Positions 40,902-50,786 are shown, numbered from the stretch's first letter. The stretch is 52,865 nt of DNA from Spirochaetales bacterium (GCA_016342585.1 JAEINK010000033.1:1-52865), one strand, 5' to 3'. Made by a program: numbers and translations. Notes: generated from the sequence alone by a model not told the origin.

Positions 40902-42680
40902 TTATTTCTTTTTATTTACACGTAAAACACATATACCGCAGGGAGAAAATTTTATACTGTGAAATTCTCCTGTGGTTTCATCTTTTATTATTTCTGCTCC
41001 CGATGTCAGGAGGGGAGTACAGCTGCGGCAACTTTTAAGCTGGAAATATTTGTCTTCTGTTGTATTAAAGTTTGTAGCAAGAAAAAGAGTCTTTCCTGAA
41101 TCGGGATCTACCCTGAATCCTGCGATCAGACTATCATCACCTGTATCGACGAACTCTATACCTTTTTGAAGAAAAGCCGCCTCTTTATCCAGTAGATAGT
41201 TTATTTCCGTTATAGTATTGGTGAAATCTCTGTCGCCCCTGAAATTGCCTTTTTTATGCCTTCCAATGAAATTAATCTTACGACTCCATCCATATTCAAA
41301 CCCCTGAACGATTCCTGTTTGTCCTGTCCCCATGAGGGCACAAACAAAGTACCTGGGGATAGAGGAGTCGACCGTACCAAAAAGTTCGGCAGCCGTCTCT
41401 GTATCGTGGGATGTGGGGGATAAATAATAACGGACAGGATTGTCTTCCTTGTGAATATTTCGAATATAATCTGTAAGCATGGGAGCGAAGGGAGATTCCC
41501 ATGTATTGGCAGTTAATATATTCAATCCAAATTCTGTTACCCCTTGGAAAAGGTGTTCATTTGAACCAAAAAATTCACTTAAAACGGGGACTTCCGGGAC
41601 TTTTTTACTGAGTTCAGAAAGGAGCCATTTCATGAATACATCGTTGGAAGAGTGAAGATTATCCAATCTGATAAGGGCACCGCACCCCTTAGCTTTTTCT
41701 ATCCAGAAGAGGACATATTCAAGCATATAATTATAGATCTCTTGACGAATTTGAGGGTTGGGGTGATCAAAATTGATCAAAACCAGGTCTTCCCAGGAAA
41801 TCCAGGTACCTTGATGCCAGCACCCAGCCCTTTTTAGTCCATCCTCCCGTTCGGGATCCGCAACCATCCAGTTCCCATGAGATGTTGCCAGCACACTCGC
41901 ATCGCTTACATGGTTCAGGACAATATCAAAACAAAGTGACATGCCCAGGTTTTTCAACCTGTCAGTGAATTTTTCAAAGGTTTTGAAGTTCCCTTCCTGA
42001 GAAAGGTAATGGCTGTCGATTTCAAAGTAATTTGCGGCTGAATAGGGACTCTCCGATGGACCCATGGCTGTAAAAGGGAGAATGTGGACAGCATTGAATC
42101 CCATACTGCTGATATGCTCGAGCTCTTCGGTCCACTCGTCTATTTTACCTGAAACGGTAGGAAGAAGAGTGTACATCCTCAGGTTATTGACCAGGGGGGG
42201 ATCGATGAGGAGTCTGTGATAATTACAGGGCTCCCAGTATCTGATAGTTCCCCCTTTGTTCACATTTTCCAGGTAGAAACGGAAAGAGAAATACCCTCCC
42301 GGTGGCATAGGGATTTTCAGATTAAAGGAGTAATCTTCCGATTCATTATCACCGTTAACCGGTATGCGTGTGAAGGGGATTTCTGCCCAATGGCCATCCT
42401 GTATATCTGTATGCAGAAAAGCACCGTTGTAGAGTTCTCCTTTTTTTATGGTGAGACGGAATTCCAATATACCCGGATTATTCGTCTCCGGGTTTACAAC
42501 CCGTAAGAAGTCGTGTGCTTCTATCACCCTGCCTGATGGGGGTATGATTTCCAGTATAAAAGGAATATCCCCCTGATATAATTGATCCAGGGGAATATTT
42601 TTCTCTTTTGCTGGTATCTCATTTATACCAGCAGCGGAATATGATCCTTTAGAATGTGCCTTATTCTCACTCAGGGACAT
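40902..42680 (-). CDS. GH13 alpha-glucanotransferase resembling the transferase half of eukaryotic debranching enzyme
   Basis: A 592-residue GH13 enzyme. The four conserved regions read FDIVLNHVSD, ALIRLDNLHSS (nucleophile Asp), VLSEFFGSNE (acid/base Glu) and TSHDTE (transition-state Asp). The combination RLDN-x-HS followed by a SE(L/F)F-GS block and a GLN-type segment is what I know from GH13_25, the 4-alpha-glucanotransferase half of animal and yeast glycogen debranching enzyme, rather than from ordinary amylases. The N-terminal 160 residues form a beta-rich region. The gene overlaps glgP by 14 bases. The partner amylo-1,6-glucosidase would be the gene at 45111. Exact specificity is inferred. 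Confidence 0.8.
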   Translation of the reverse strand: MSLSENKAHSKGSYSAAGINEIPAKEKNIPLDQLYQGDIPFILEIIPPSGRVIEAHDFLRVVNPETNNPGILEFRLTIKKGELYNGAFLHTDIQDGHWAEIPFTRIPVNGDNESEDYSFNLKIPMPPGGYFSFRFYLENVNKGGTIRYWEPCNYHRLLIDPPLVNNLRMYTLLPTVSGKIDEWTEELEHISSMGFNAVHILPFTAMGPSESPYSAANYFEIDSHYLSQEGNFKTFEKFTDRLKNLGMSLCFDIVLNHVSDASVLATSHGNWMVADPEREDGLKRAGCWHQGTWISWEDLVLINFDHPNPQIRQEIYNYMLEYVLFWIEKAKGCGALIRLDNLHSSNDVFMKWLLSELSKKVPEVPVLSEFFGSNEHLFQGVTEFGLNILTANTWESPFAPMLTDYIRNIHKEDNPVRYYLSPTSHDTETAAELFGTVDSSIPRYFVCALMGTGQTGIVQGFEYGWSRKINFIGRHKKGNFRGDRDFTNTITEINYLLDKEAAFLQKGIEFVDTGDDSLIAGFRVDPDSGKTLFLATNFNTTEDKYFQLKSCRSCTPLLTSGAEIIKDETTGEFHSIKFSPCGICVLRVNKKK

Positions 42681-45108
42681 GAGTACTCTTTAAATCCCAT
42701 ATGTCTTTGGCATACTGGGATATAGTTCTGTCCGAAGAGAACTTTCCCGCATTTGCGATATTGTAAAGTGAAGATTTCTGCCAGGATTTCTGATCTGTAT
42801 ATCTTATTTCTGCTCGTTTCTGAGCTTCTAAATAGGAGGGGAGATCTGCAATATTCATATAATAGTCGTATTGGTAGAGGTTCCCAAGCAGTGAGTCGAA
42901 AATACCCTGTTCACTGATATTGAAATAACCGCTGGACAAAAGTCTCATAATCTCCTCAATTTCAGGAAACTCCTTCATAAACACCGTGGGGTTGTATGTT
43001 GGACGAAGGGCTTCCACCTCATGGGCCTTCATACCGAAGACAAACATATTATCGTCTCCCGCCTCTTCAAGAATCTCGATATTAGCACCATCCAGTGTAC
43101 CCATGGTCAGAGCGCCGTTAAGCATAAACTTCATATTACTCGTACCCGAGGCTTCTGTTCCGGCTGTGGAAATCTGCTCTGAAATTTCAGCGGCAGGGAA
43201 TATTTTTTCAGCGAGGGAAACACTGTAGTTGGGTAGAAAAAAGATCTTTATCGCGCCATTGATGGTTTTATCACCATTAATAACCTGACTTACATTATTA
43301 ATGAGTTTAATTGTCATTTTGGCTGCCTCATAACCGGGTGCAGCTTTTCCTGCCAGAAAGAAACTCCTTGGCTGTATTTTCTCCCCGGCCCGAACTCTGT
43401 TATAGAGAGCGATGATATGGAGCACATTCAGGAGCTGTCGTTTGTATTCATGAATTCGCTTTACCTGAATATCAAAAATGGAGTCAGGATCTACATGGAA
43501 TCCAAAAGTGCGGGAACAATGATTGGCAAGGGTGATCTTACCCTCTCTTTTTACTGCTCCCAATTTTTCCAGGAAAGAGGCATCATCTGCAAATTTTGTC
43601 AATTTTTTAAGTTGATTGAGGTCAATAATCCAATCATCCCCAATGGCTTCGGTAATCAGGTTTCCCAGTGGCAGGTTTGCCTTTAGAAGCCACCTGCGCT
43701 GGGTTATACCATTGGTCTTATTGTTGAATCTTTCAGGAAATAGTTCATTGAAATCCGGTACAAGCTTCTCTTTTAAAAGTTTGGAATGGAGTTCTGCCAC
43801 ACCATTGACAGAATGTGAACCCAGGATGGCTAAATGAGCCATTCTAACCCTTTTTTCACCAGATTCGTCGATGAGTGAAAGTCTTGATAATTTTCCCATA
43901 TCACCGGGGTAGAGTCCTGTAACCTGCTGCATGAAAAAGTGGTTCAGGTGATAGATGATTTCAAGATGGCGAGGGAGGAATTTTTCGAACATTGAGACAG
44001 GCCAGGTTTCCAGTGCCTCGGGCATGAGTGTGTGGTTTGTAAAACCAAGGCAGGCCTGAGTCAACTCCCAGGCATCATCCCAACTCATCTCTTCTATATC
44101 TACTAGAAGCCGCATCAGTTCTGCAACGGCGATGGCGGGGTGAGTATCGTTCAACTGGATTGCCATAAAACTATTTAAGTTCTCTATTTTCTCATCAAGC
44201 TTTTTGAATCTTCTGAGGATATCCTGAAGGGAGGCGCTCACAAAGAAAAACTGCTGTTTAAACCTGAGTTCCTTACCTGAATAGATTGCATCATTCGGGT
44301 ATAGAACCGTGGTAAGGGTTTCCGCCAGAACATCCTCGTCGACGGAATTGTAGTAATTCCCTTGATTAAACTCCTGAAAATCGAATTGCTCGGCACTCCT
44401 TGAATCCCAGAGTCTCAAGGTATTTACTGTATTTCCACCATAGCCGACAATTGGAGTATCGTAGGGGATACCAATGATATCGTTTGTATCGACCCAGAAG
44501 CAGCGGCCCTTTTTGTTTCTGGCCACTCGTCCTCCGAATTGAACAGAAACAGGAATATCGTTTCGTCGGATTTCCCAGGGGTTTTTGAATTTCAGCCAGT
44601 CGTCGGCCTCTTCTACCTGATAACCGTTTACAATATTCTGCTTAAAGAATCCATATCGATATCGGAGTCCATATCCATAGGCGGGCATCTCCAGGGTGGC
44701 AAGGGAGTCTAAGAAACAGGCCGCCAATCTTCCCAATCCGCCGTTACCCAGCCCGGAGTCTACCATGGCGCTGGTTATCTCTTCCCAGCTGACTCCCACT
44801 TCTTCCAGCATTTTATCGACATCGTTTTTAATGCCTAGGTTGATCATATTGTTTGACATGGATCTACCCATGAGAAATTCGAAAGAGAAGTAGTTTACAT
44901 ATTTTGCTTTGGTTTCCAGATTCGCTTTTTTAGAAGCAAACCACCTGTCAATTATTCTATCTCTTACCATCAGGGCTAATGCCAGATATTTATCTGTGCT
45001 CTCACTTGAGTCCAGAGTTACAGCCTGACTGTATCTTAAATGATCAAGAAATCCTTTCTTCAGGGCTTCTATCGATTTTCCTTTTCGTGAACCTTCAATT
45101 GTGTTCAT
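42667..45108 (-). CDS. glgP: glycogen/alpha-glucan phosphorylase
   Basis: Releases glucose-1-phosphate from the outer chains of glycogen using pyridoxal phosphate. The 813-residue length is typical. Signatures: LGNGGLGRLAACFLDS, the NDTHPAIAVAELMR segment, HEYKRQLLN and the cofactor-lysine region EASGTSNMKFMLNGAL with TMGTLDGAN after it. AAGGAG precedes the ATG. It starts two bases after the debranching glucosidase and overlaps the GH13 gene, whose activity would feed it. Confidence 0.98.
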   Translation of the reverse strand: MNTIEGSRKGKSIEALKKGFLDHLRYSQAVTLDSSESTDKYLALALMVRDRIIDRWFASKKANLETKAKYVNYFSFEFLMGRSMSNNMINLGIKNDVDKMLEEVGVSWEEITSAMVDSGLGNGGLGRLAACFLDSLATLEMPAYGYGLRYRYGFFKQNIVNGYQVEEADDWLKFKNPWEIRRNDIPVSVQFGGRVARNKKGRCFWVDTNDIIGIPYDTPIVGYGGNTVNTLRLWDSRSAEQFDFQEFNQGNYYNSVDEDVLAETLTTVLYPNDAIYSGKELRFKQQFFFVSASLQDILRRFKKLDEKIENLNSFMAIQLNDTHPAIAVAELMRLLVDIEEMSWDDAWELTQACLGFTNHTLMPEALETWPVSMFEKFLPRHLEIIYHLNHFFMQQVTGLYPGDMGKLSRLSLIDESGEKRVRMAHLAILGSHSVNGVAELHSKLLKEKLVPDFNELFPERFNNKTNGITQRRWLLKANLPLGNLITEAIGDDWIIDLNQLKKLTKFADDASFLEKLGAVKREGKITLANHCSRTFGFHVDPDSIFDIQVKRIHEYKRQLLNVLHIIALYNRVRAGEKIQPRSFFLAGKAAPGYEAAKMTIKLINNVSQVINGDKTINGAIKIFFLPNYSVSLAEKIFPAAEISEQISTAGTEASGTSNMKFMLNGALTMGTLDGANIEILEEAGDDNMFVFGMKAHEVEALRPTYNPTVFMKEFPEIEEIMRLLSSGYFNISEQGIFDSLLGNLYQYDYYMNIADLPSYLEAQKRAEIRYTDQKSWQKSSLYNIANAGKFSSDRTISQYAKDIWDLKSTHVPE

Positions 45109-45110
45109 TG

Positions 45111-47231
45111 TTACTCCTTTACAACTCTAACTTTTTCCAAAAGCGAAAAAGCTCTGAGTATTTCACCAGTACTCCAGGCCTGGGCAAAACAGCCTTTTCC
45201 CTCATCGGGCTCAAGACCGTCAAATATTTCAGAGACAAAACCTATACCTTGGCGGTAGAGGTGTTTGTCCAGTAAATTATTAAGATATTCTTCCCAGAAA
45301 ACCACTTCTTTTTCAAGGTCTTCACTCCCTTTTAAGGCTGATTCAATCATAATACCGAGTGGCCAGGGCCAGACTGTCCCCTGATGATAGACTGAATCAC
45401 GTTCATCAGAATTCCCATGATACAAACCAGCAAAGGCAGGATCCTTGGGGGATAGAGTTCTCATCCCCATAGAGGTAAGCAGTTCTCTTTTGGCCGTTTC
45501 TGCGATAGCCTTTTTTATATCGGAATTCAGTAGTTCAAAGGAGGAAGAGGAGGCAAAGAGCATGTTGGGTCTTAATTTCCCATCCATCTCTCCTGAAACG
45601 ACGGTATCAGAAAGATAGGTTGATTGGTCCTTTGACGAATTTTCTGCAGTACTGCCCTGATTTTGAATTAAAAAGGTTTCTGCAAATACAGATTTTATCC
45701 TGTCCTTTACATTCAGGATTGTCTCGGGGAACCTCTTTTTAGAGAGTTTAAGGAGTTCCGCATACACACAGAGGCTGTCATACCAGAGGGCGTTCAGGTC
45801 GACAGCCAGGCCATGTCTTGGTGTTACCGGTTTTCCCCAGGCTGTGGCATCCATCCAGGTGAGCTGGGTTTCCGGCGATCCTGTATCAAGGAGGAAGTCC
45901 TTGGTTAATCTTGCATTTGGAACTCTGTTTTCAAAGAAGGCATTCACAATGGATTCCACAGCGGGAAGGATCTGTTTTTTCAAACGCTGTATGAATTTTT
46001 TCTCCCCGGAATATTCAGAGTCCAGGAATTTGCTGACTGCCCAGCAGTATAGTAGTCCTGCGTCCATTGAATTGTAGGAGGTGAAACCCTGTGATTCTCC
46101 CAGTGTATTGGGCAGGAGTCCATCTTTGATGAGGGCGGCATAATCTGCGAGGATATCCAGCCCCAGGGCCGGTTTGTCATTGTGAAAGGTAAGTCCCGGC
46201 AGGGCTATCATGGTGTCCCGACCCCATTCGCCGAACCAGGGAAAACCCGCATTGATAGAGCGGCTGCCCAGGCTGTTTTTTACTATGAACTGCTCTCCCA
46301 TATACGCAAGTAACTTTCTATTAAAGAAAGAACCTGAGGTTGTATTGGGTTTGGTTTCGGGGACTACTGTATCGTTCATTTCACCAACACTACCGAGGTT
46401 CTTCATGGCTTTTATACCTTGAGAAGAGACCTTTCGATAGATCTTTTTCAGATCAATTTTTTCCTCTGCCTGAGGGGATTGATTATCAAGGGAGACCCTC
46501 AGTATGAAAGTCTGCTTCTTTTTTATTTCAATCACCGTATTGCCGGGAACAAACCTGTCTTCCTGGTAATCAAGTCCCCTGTTCTGCTCAAGGGGATATT
46601 CAATATTTTTATCCCAATAACAGGTTCCTGATCTTTCCCAGTTTCCTGAGAAATCAATGGTGCAGCCTGGAATAGGCGGATAGGGGCGGATGCTGAAACC
46701 TGTTTCGCTCTTTTTGATACCTGCCGATATATCGATATTCTCTTTAGTCGTGTAGTTGGCATCCCTGAAGGTAAACAGCATCTTCAAATCCATGGAGATT
46801 TTTGCCGGGCCTTCAAGCAGGGTGAATGCGGCGTAAACAGATGTTTCACCCTCCACCATGAAGACCTCTTTTCGAATTTTTACGCCATCCTTTAAATATA
46901 CCCAGGACGGGAAGGGAAGGGGGGTGAAAGATTCGAGATATTCAAATCCGGTTGGATGGATGGCTCCTGCGTATTGATTGGTACTCATCCTGAATTCAGG
47001 ATCATCAGAAGGTCCCGCCTCAATGGCAGAGAGTATGTGATATCTTCCCTCTTTGCCGGGGAGAGGAGTAACAAGCAGGCCATGATACTTTCTGACGGGA
47101 CAGTCGGTTATAGTTGATGAAGCAAAGCCTCCGACACCGTTTGTTATGAGCCATTCCGAGTCCGTTCCTTCATGAAACAAAAAAGGTCCCTCAAACTGAG
47201 GGGGGAAATGAGATTTATTTACTATAGACAT
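45111..47231 (-). CDS. glycogen debranching enzyme, amylo-1,6-glucosidase (GH133) type
   Basis: A 706-residue two-domain protein. The N-terminal half is the bacterial/archaeal debranching-enzyme domain (EWLITNGVGGFASSTI, then KYHGLLVTPL); the C-terminal half is an (alpha/alpha)6 barrel with WFGEWGRDTMIALPGL, ETQLTWMDA and QGTVWPWPLG, which carry the acidic catalytic residues of GH133. This corresponds to the glucosidase half of the eukaryotic enzyme. It removes the single alpha-1,6-linked glucose left at a branch. AGAGGAATAT precedes the ATG; nine bases separate it from glgB. Confidence 0.92.
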   Translation of the reverse strand: MSIVNKSHFPPQFEGPFLFHEGTDSEWLITNGVGGFASSTITDCPVRKYHGLLVTPLPGKEGRYHILSAIEAGPSDDPEFRMSTNQYAGAIHPTGFEYLESFTPLPFPSWVYLKDGVKIRKEVFMVEGETSVYAAFTLLEGPAKISMDLKMLFTFRDANYTTKENIDISAGIKKSETGFSIRPYPPIPGCTIDFSGNWERSGTCYWDKNIEYPLEQNRGLDYQEDRFVPGNTVIEIKKKQTFILRVSLDNQSPQAEEKIDLKKIYRKVSSQGIKAMKNLGSVGEMNDTVVPETKPNTTSGSFFNRKLLAYMGEQFIVKNSLGSRSINAGFPWFGEWGRDTMIALPGLTFHNDKPALGLDILADYAALIKDGLLPNTLGESQGFTSYNSMDAGLLYCWAVSKFLDSEYSGEKKFIQRLKKQILPAVESIVNAFFENRVPNARLTKDFLLDTGSPETQLTWMDATAWGKPVTPRHGLAVDLNALWYDSLCVYAELLKLSKKRFPETILNVKDRIKSVFAETFLIQNQGSTAENSSKDQSTYLSDTVVSGEMDGKLRPNMLFASSSSFELLNSDIKKAIAETAKRELLTSMGMRTLSPKDPAFAGLYHGNSDERDSVYHQGTVWPWPLGIMIESALKGSEDLEKEVVFWEEYLNNLLDKHLYRQGIGFVSEIFDGLEPDEGKGCFAQAWSTGEILRAFSLLEKVRVVKE

Positions 47232-47240
47232 ATATTCCTC

Positions 47241-49091
47241 TTATCTCTTTTTTTTACTGAAAACCAGGCCGGTTCGCGTTGGAAGATAGGGTGTAAGTCT
47301 TGAGACCCCATCAGAACAGGATTCTGTAGAGAAGATGATCTCATCGGTAACTCTCCCAAACCCGTCGAATCGTTTTGAATCGGTATTAAGAACCAAATCA
47401 TAACTGCCTTCAGGAACAGGAATCCCGTAATCCGTAAAGGATCTATGGGGATTCAAGTTTATAAGATAATAAAGATCTCCCCTGCGGTAAAACAATACCA
47501 TGTCCCCTTCATTAATAAAAATGAGATCCGAATATCGATCTTCGAACGATTTACTGCATGTTTTAACCAGAGCAGTAGTAAAATTCCGAATTTTACCATA
47601 TTTCAGTTCAGGGTTATCGGCCAGGGACCATTGGCGGCGGGCATAATGATAGCTCCAGTCGTTTCCCTCCCGGGGGAAATCGATCCATTCGGGATGACCA
47701 AATTCATTTCCCATGAAGTTCATGAATCCATCGCCTCCAAGTGAGAAGGTAAGCAGGTTTATCAGTTTATATATTCCGATCCCCCGGCTGACAGGCAGAG
47801 ATTCAGAATCTATAGTCATATCCGTATACATGGCCGCATCGATCAGTCTGAAAATGATGGTTTTATCTCCCACCAGAGCCTGATCATGACTCTCTGAATA
47901 GGCGATATGCTTCTCCGTGTATCTTCTGTTATTCAGGGTTTCCCATATCTGTCCTGCAGGCCACTCTTCATCCTTCACATGTTTTAGAAGTTTGATCCAG
48001 TAATCCGGTATTCCCATGGCAAGCCTATAGTCAAAGCCACAGCCCCCCTCTTCAGGTGCTCTGGCTATTCCGGGTAGACCGCTCATGTCTTCGGCAATGG
48101 TAACCGCTCCGGGAACAAGGGTGTGAATTAGATGGTTTGCCATGGTCAGATAGAGGAGGGCATCTTCATCCACATTTTCTCCGAAGTATTTATCATAATG
48201 ATCGAACGAATCTCCCAGTCCATGATTCATGTATAACATGGAGGTTACCCCATCGAACCGGAATCCATCCAGCTGGTACTCCTCCATCCAGAAAGCACAG
48301 TTAGAGAGTAGAAAATTTTGAACGTCCGGGCTTGCATAGTTAAAACATCGTGAATCCCAGGCGGGGTGATCCCCCCGGGGACCATCGTGAAAATACAAAT
48401 AGGATGAACCATCTTGTCTGCTTAGGCCCTCGACCTCATTTTTAACCGCATGGCTGTGGACGAGATCCATGATGACCAGGATACCGGATCTGTGACACTC
48501 ATCGACAAGCTCTTTAAACTCTTCGGGTGTTCCATACCGGGATGAAAGGGCAAAGAAACTTGAAACCTGATAGCCGAAGGAGCCATAGTAGGGGTGTTCC
48601 ATCAAGGCCATGAATTGAACCGTATTAAAGCCCCCGTCAATTATTCTCGGGAGGACATTGAGGCGGAACTCTTTAAAAGTTCCCATTCCTCCCTCTTCAC
48701 TGGCCATACCGATATGGGCTTCATAGATTACAGGAGATATTTCTGTTGCTCTCTTTTTGCTGCAGGGCCGTGGAAAATTCCATGAATATCCCTCTTCGGG
48801 ATTCCACACTTGAGCACTGAAGATGTACGATTCAGGATCCTGAACCGCTCTTCGGCAGTAGGCGGGGATCCTGTCACCGCTTCCCCCGGGCCAGCAGACA
48901 TGAAGTCTGTAATAATCCCCATGGGAGAGAACATCTTTAGAAAGTTGAATTTCCCAATCTCCATGATCGTTAAGGCGTGTAAACCTGAAATCCGAAGACG
49001 TCTGCCATTCGGTTTTGTCACAGAGGAGAAATATTTCCGATGCATTAGGTGCCCATTCACGAATGATTGTTTTTTCATTCATAAAATGCAC
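47241..49091 (-). CDS. glgB: 1,4-alpha-glucan branching enzyme, eukaryotic/GBE1-like type
   Basis: Makes alpha-1,6 branches in glycogen. The GH13 motifs are intact: VIMDLVHSHAVKN (DxxxxH), GFRFDGVTSMLY (nucleophile Asp), AEDMSG (acid/base Glu) and YSESHDQALVG (Asp). FREWAPNA-type and YFHDGPRGDHPAWDSRCFNY sequences mark it as the eukaryotic-like subfamily. The coordinates given run from the first conventional start codon (GTG at 49091, without ribosome site), giving 616 residues. However, 53 further in-frame codons upstream encode the conserved N-terminus of this subfamily (see 49092-49250), so the true start is probably further upstream and not ATG, GTG or TTG. Confidence 0.93.
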   Translation of the reverse strand: MHFMNEKTIIREWAPNASEIFLLCDKTEWQTSSDFRFTRLNDHGDWEIQLSKDVLSHGDYYRLHVCWPGGSGDRIPAYCRRAVQDPESYIFSAQVWNPEEGYSWNFPRPCSKKRATEISPVIYEAHIGMASEEGGMGTFKEFRLNVLPRIIDGGFNTVQFMALMEHPYYGSFGYQVSSFFALSSRYGTPEEFKELVDECHRSGILVIMDLVHSHAVKNEVEGLSRQDGSSYLYFHDGPRGDHPAWDSRCFNYASPDVQNFLLSNCAFWMEEYQLDGFRFDGVTSMLYMNHGLGDSFDHYDKYFGENVDEDALLYLTMANHLIHTLVPGAVTIAEDMSGLPGIARAPEEGGCGFDYRLAMGIPDYWIKLLKHVKDEEWPAGQIWETLNNRRYTEKHIAYSESHDQALVGDKTIIFRLIDAAMYTDMTIDSESLPVSRGIGIYKLINLLTFSLGGDGFMNFMGNEFGHPEWIDFPREGNDWSYHYARRQWSLADNPELKYGKIRNFTTALVKTCSKSFEDRYSDLIFINEGDMVLFYRRGDLYYLINLNPHRSFTDYGIPVPEGSYDLVLNTDSKRFDGFGRVTDEIIFSTESCSDGVSRLTPYLPTRTGLVFSKKKR

Positions 49092-49250
49092 ACCATAATA
49101 GAGATGGGCATGACCAAAAGTAGCGGATTTATCTGAAATTAGTCTTTTCTTCTGATTAAACCGCTCTATTCTGCCTTTAATCTGATCCGTATAGGGAGAG
49201 AGGTACGGATCATCCTTAACTATCCCCGGGATATTATCGTGGCCGGTCAG
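49092..49250 (-). other. glgB: in-frame upstream extension encoding the conserved glgB N-terminus
   Basis: The glgB frame stays open from 49262 down to 49091. Read on the minus strand it gives IPGIVKDDPYLSPYTDQ, then GRIERFNQKKRLI and FGHAHLYYGVH, which match the DPYL-x-PY and F-x-x-GH-x-YFG-x-H blocks at the N-terminus of GBE1-like branching enzymes. Candidate non-standard starts are CTG at 49250 (overlapping the glgC stop), ATC at 49232 and ATA at 49223. An ATG in another frame at 49213 would join this frame if one base were missing from the sequence. Confidence 0.75.
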
Positions 49251-50530
49251 ATTACTGTACCGTCATTAAGAATTGCATCCTTATGGATAATGATGATCCC
49301 GTCTACAATATGATAATTACCGTAATCACCATCATTTCTTGTACTGCTGTCTATCCCTATCCGGCAGTGTTTTCCTATTCTCGCATTCTTATCTATAATC
49401 GCACCCTTTATAACAGTCCCCTTTCCAATTCCAATGTGGGGAATCTTTTTCTTTCTATTCTCTGCCCGTTCCTCGGGTGTTTCGTAGAAATCGGACCCCA
49501 TACAGTATACTCCGTCGAGGGATGCCCCCTCGGATATAATCGTTCTGACTCCGACTATGGAATAGGTGATATAGGCGTCCGTGATAATTGACCCCTCAGC
49601 AGCCAGGGCCTGCCGGAATGTACAGGAATTAATCTTTGAAGGCGGCAGATTCCGACGATGTGTATAAACCGGTGCATTTTCATCATATAAATTAAAATTA
49701 GGTTGAAATGTAGCCAGATTAAGGTTTGCTTCGTAGAAGTTCTTAATTGTTCCAATATCTTCCCAATAACCATTATAGACATAGGCGTTGACTTTGCGTT
49801 TCCCAATGGAAGCAGGGATTATTTCCTTTCCAAAGTCGGTGTGCTCTGTTTCAAGACATTCATGCATCACATCGGCATTGAAAATATAGATCCCCATCGA
49901 GGCCAGATAGTCCTTCCCGCAGTTTTCCGGGATATCCGAAGCCCGCATGGCTTCCGCTGGTATTTTAAGTTCTGAAATATCCATATCGGGACCTGGTTTC
50001 TCAAGAAACGCATCTATCTTTTGCTTTTTATCGATCTTTAAAATTCCCAATTCGTCAGCAGTTGGCCTGTCGACAGGCGTTGCCGCTACTGTAATATCCG
50101 CACCACTATCCTTATGCTGCTGGAGGAATTCTTTCAGGTTCATTTTGTAAAGCTGATCACCTGAAAGGATGATATAATGTGACGGATTATGGAAGGAGAA
50201 TCTGTGTAGATTTTTCCTTACCGCATCGGCAGTTCCCTCATACCATCCATCATTATCTAAATTCTGTGTAGCCGCCAGGACTTCTACAACACCCTTGGAA
50301 AAGATGTCGAACTGGTATGAGGTGTTGATATGCATATTCAAAGAGGCCGATTCAAACTGTGTGAGAATATAAATTTTTCGAAAACCTGAGTTAATACAGT
50401 TGGCGACGGCGATATCTATTAGCCTTGATTTTCCGCCAAAGGGGACTGCTGGTTTTGCTCTACCTTTGGTCAAAGGAAATAGTCTGGATCCCTTTCCCCC
50501 GCCTAAAATGATGTTCATTACTCTATCCAT
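49247..50530 (-). CDS. glgC: glucose-1-phosphate adenylyltransferase
   Basis: Makes ADP-glucose, the committed step of bacterial glycogen synthesis. The 427-residue product has the pyrophosphorylase motif LGGGKGSRLFPLTKGRAKPA, the activator/substrate-binding FGGKSRLIDIAVANCINSG (in part), the DQLYKM segment and the C-terminal beta-helix with KNARIGKHCRIG. AAGGAG precedes the ATG. First gene of the operon glgC-glgB-GDE-glgP-GH13-glgA, behind a promoter at 50560-50589. Confidence 0.97.
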   Translation of the reverse strand: MDRVMNIILGGGKGSRLFPLTKGRAKPAVPFGGKSRLIDIAVANCINSGFRKIYILTQFESASLNMHINTSYQFDIFSKGVVEVLAATQNLDNDGWYEGTADAVRKNLHRFSFHNPSHYIILSGDQLYKMNLKEFLQQHKDSGADITVAATPVDRPTADELGILKIDKKQKIDAFLEKPGPDMDISELKIPAEAMRASDIPENCGKDYLASMGIYIFNADVMHECLETEHTDFGKEIIPASIGKRKVNAYVYNGYWEDIGTIKNFYEANLNLATFQPNFNLYDENAPVYTHRRNLPPSKINSCTFRQALAAEGSIITDAYITYSIVGVRTIISEGASLDGVYCMGSDFYETPEERAENRKKKIPHIGIGKGTVIKGAIIDKNARIGKHCRIGIDSSTRNDGDYGNYHIVDGIIIIHKDAILNDGTVI

Positions 50531-50559
50531 GAAATGCTCCTTACTTACTGTATGTAATA

Positions 50560-50589
50560 ATTATACTCTGAGGGGGACCATGCTTGCAA
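50560..50589 (-). promoter_or_regulatory. sigma-70 promoter of the glycogen operon
   Basis: On the minus strand TTGCAA, 18 bases, TATAAT, 29 bases upstream of glgC. Confidence 0.65.
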
Positions 50590-50718
50590 ACAATAGTTTG
50601 GTAAATATGGAAATTCATTAGTATGAAATATCGAATGTATGAAAATATAAGGTCCCTTCTGTCAAAGTGGGGTAGTTCTAAAATGGATATATACCAATCT
50701 GTAACTTTTAATTTGTAT

Positions 50719-50747
50719 TTGACGTTGAATTGTTACTAAATTATAGT
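50719..50747 (+). promoter_or_regulatory. sigma-70 promoter of the Amt-MCP gene
   Basis: TTGACG, 17 bases, TATAGT, 39 bases upstream of the proposed TTG start at 50787. Divergent from the glycogen operon promoter about 130 bases away; the bases between show no other clear element. Confidence 0.6.
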
Positions 50748-50786
50748 TTTCTCAATAGATATATTTTTGACTATTTGGAGATAATT

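Noticed and set aside
42667..42680. glgP-GH13 overlap as a frameshifted single gene
   Set aside because: Both proteins are full length with complete own domains; the 14-base overlap is ordinary operon packing.
49247..49265. glgC-glgB fusion by programmed frameshift
   Set aside because: GlgC has a normal length and C-terminus, the glgB frame is closed by a stop at 49263-49265, and no slippery sequence is visible.
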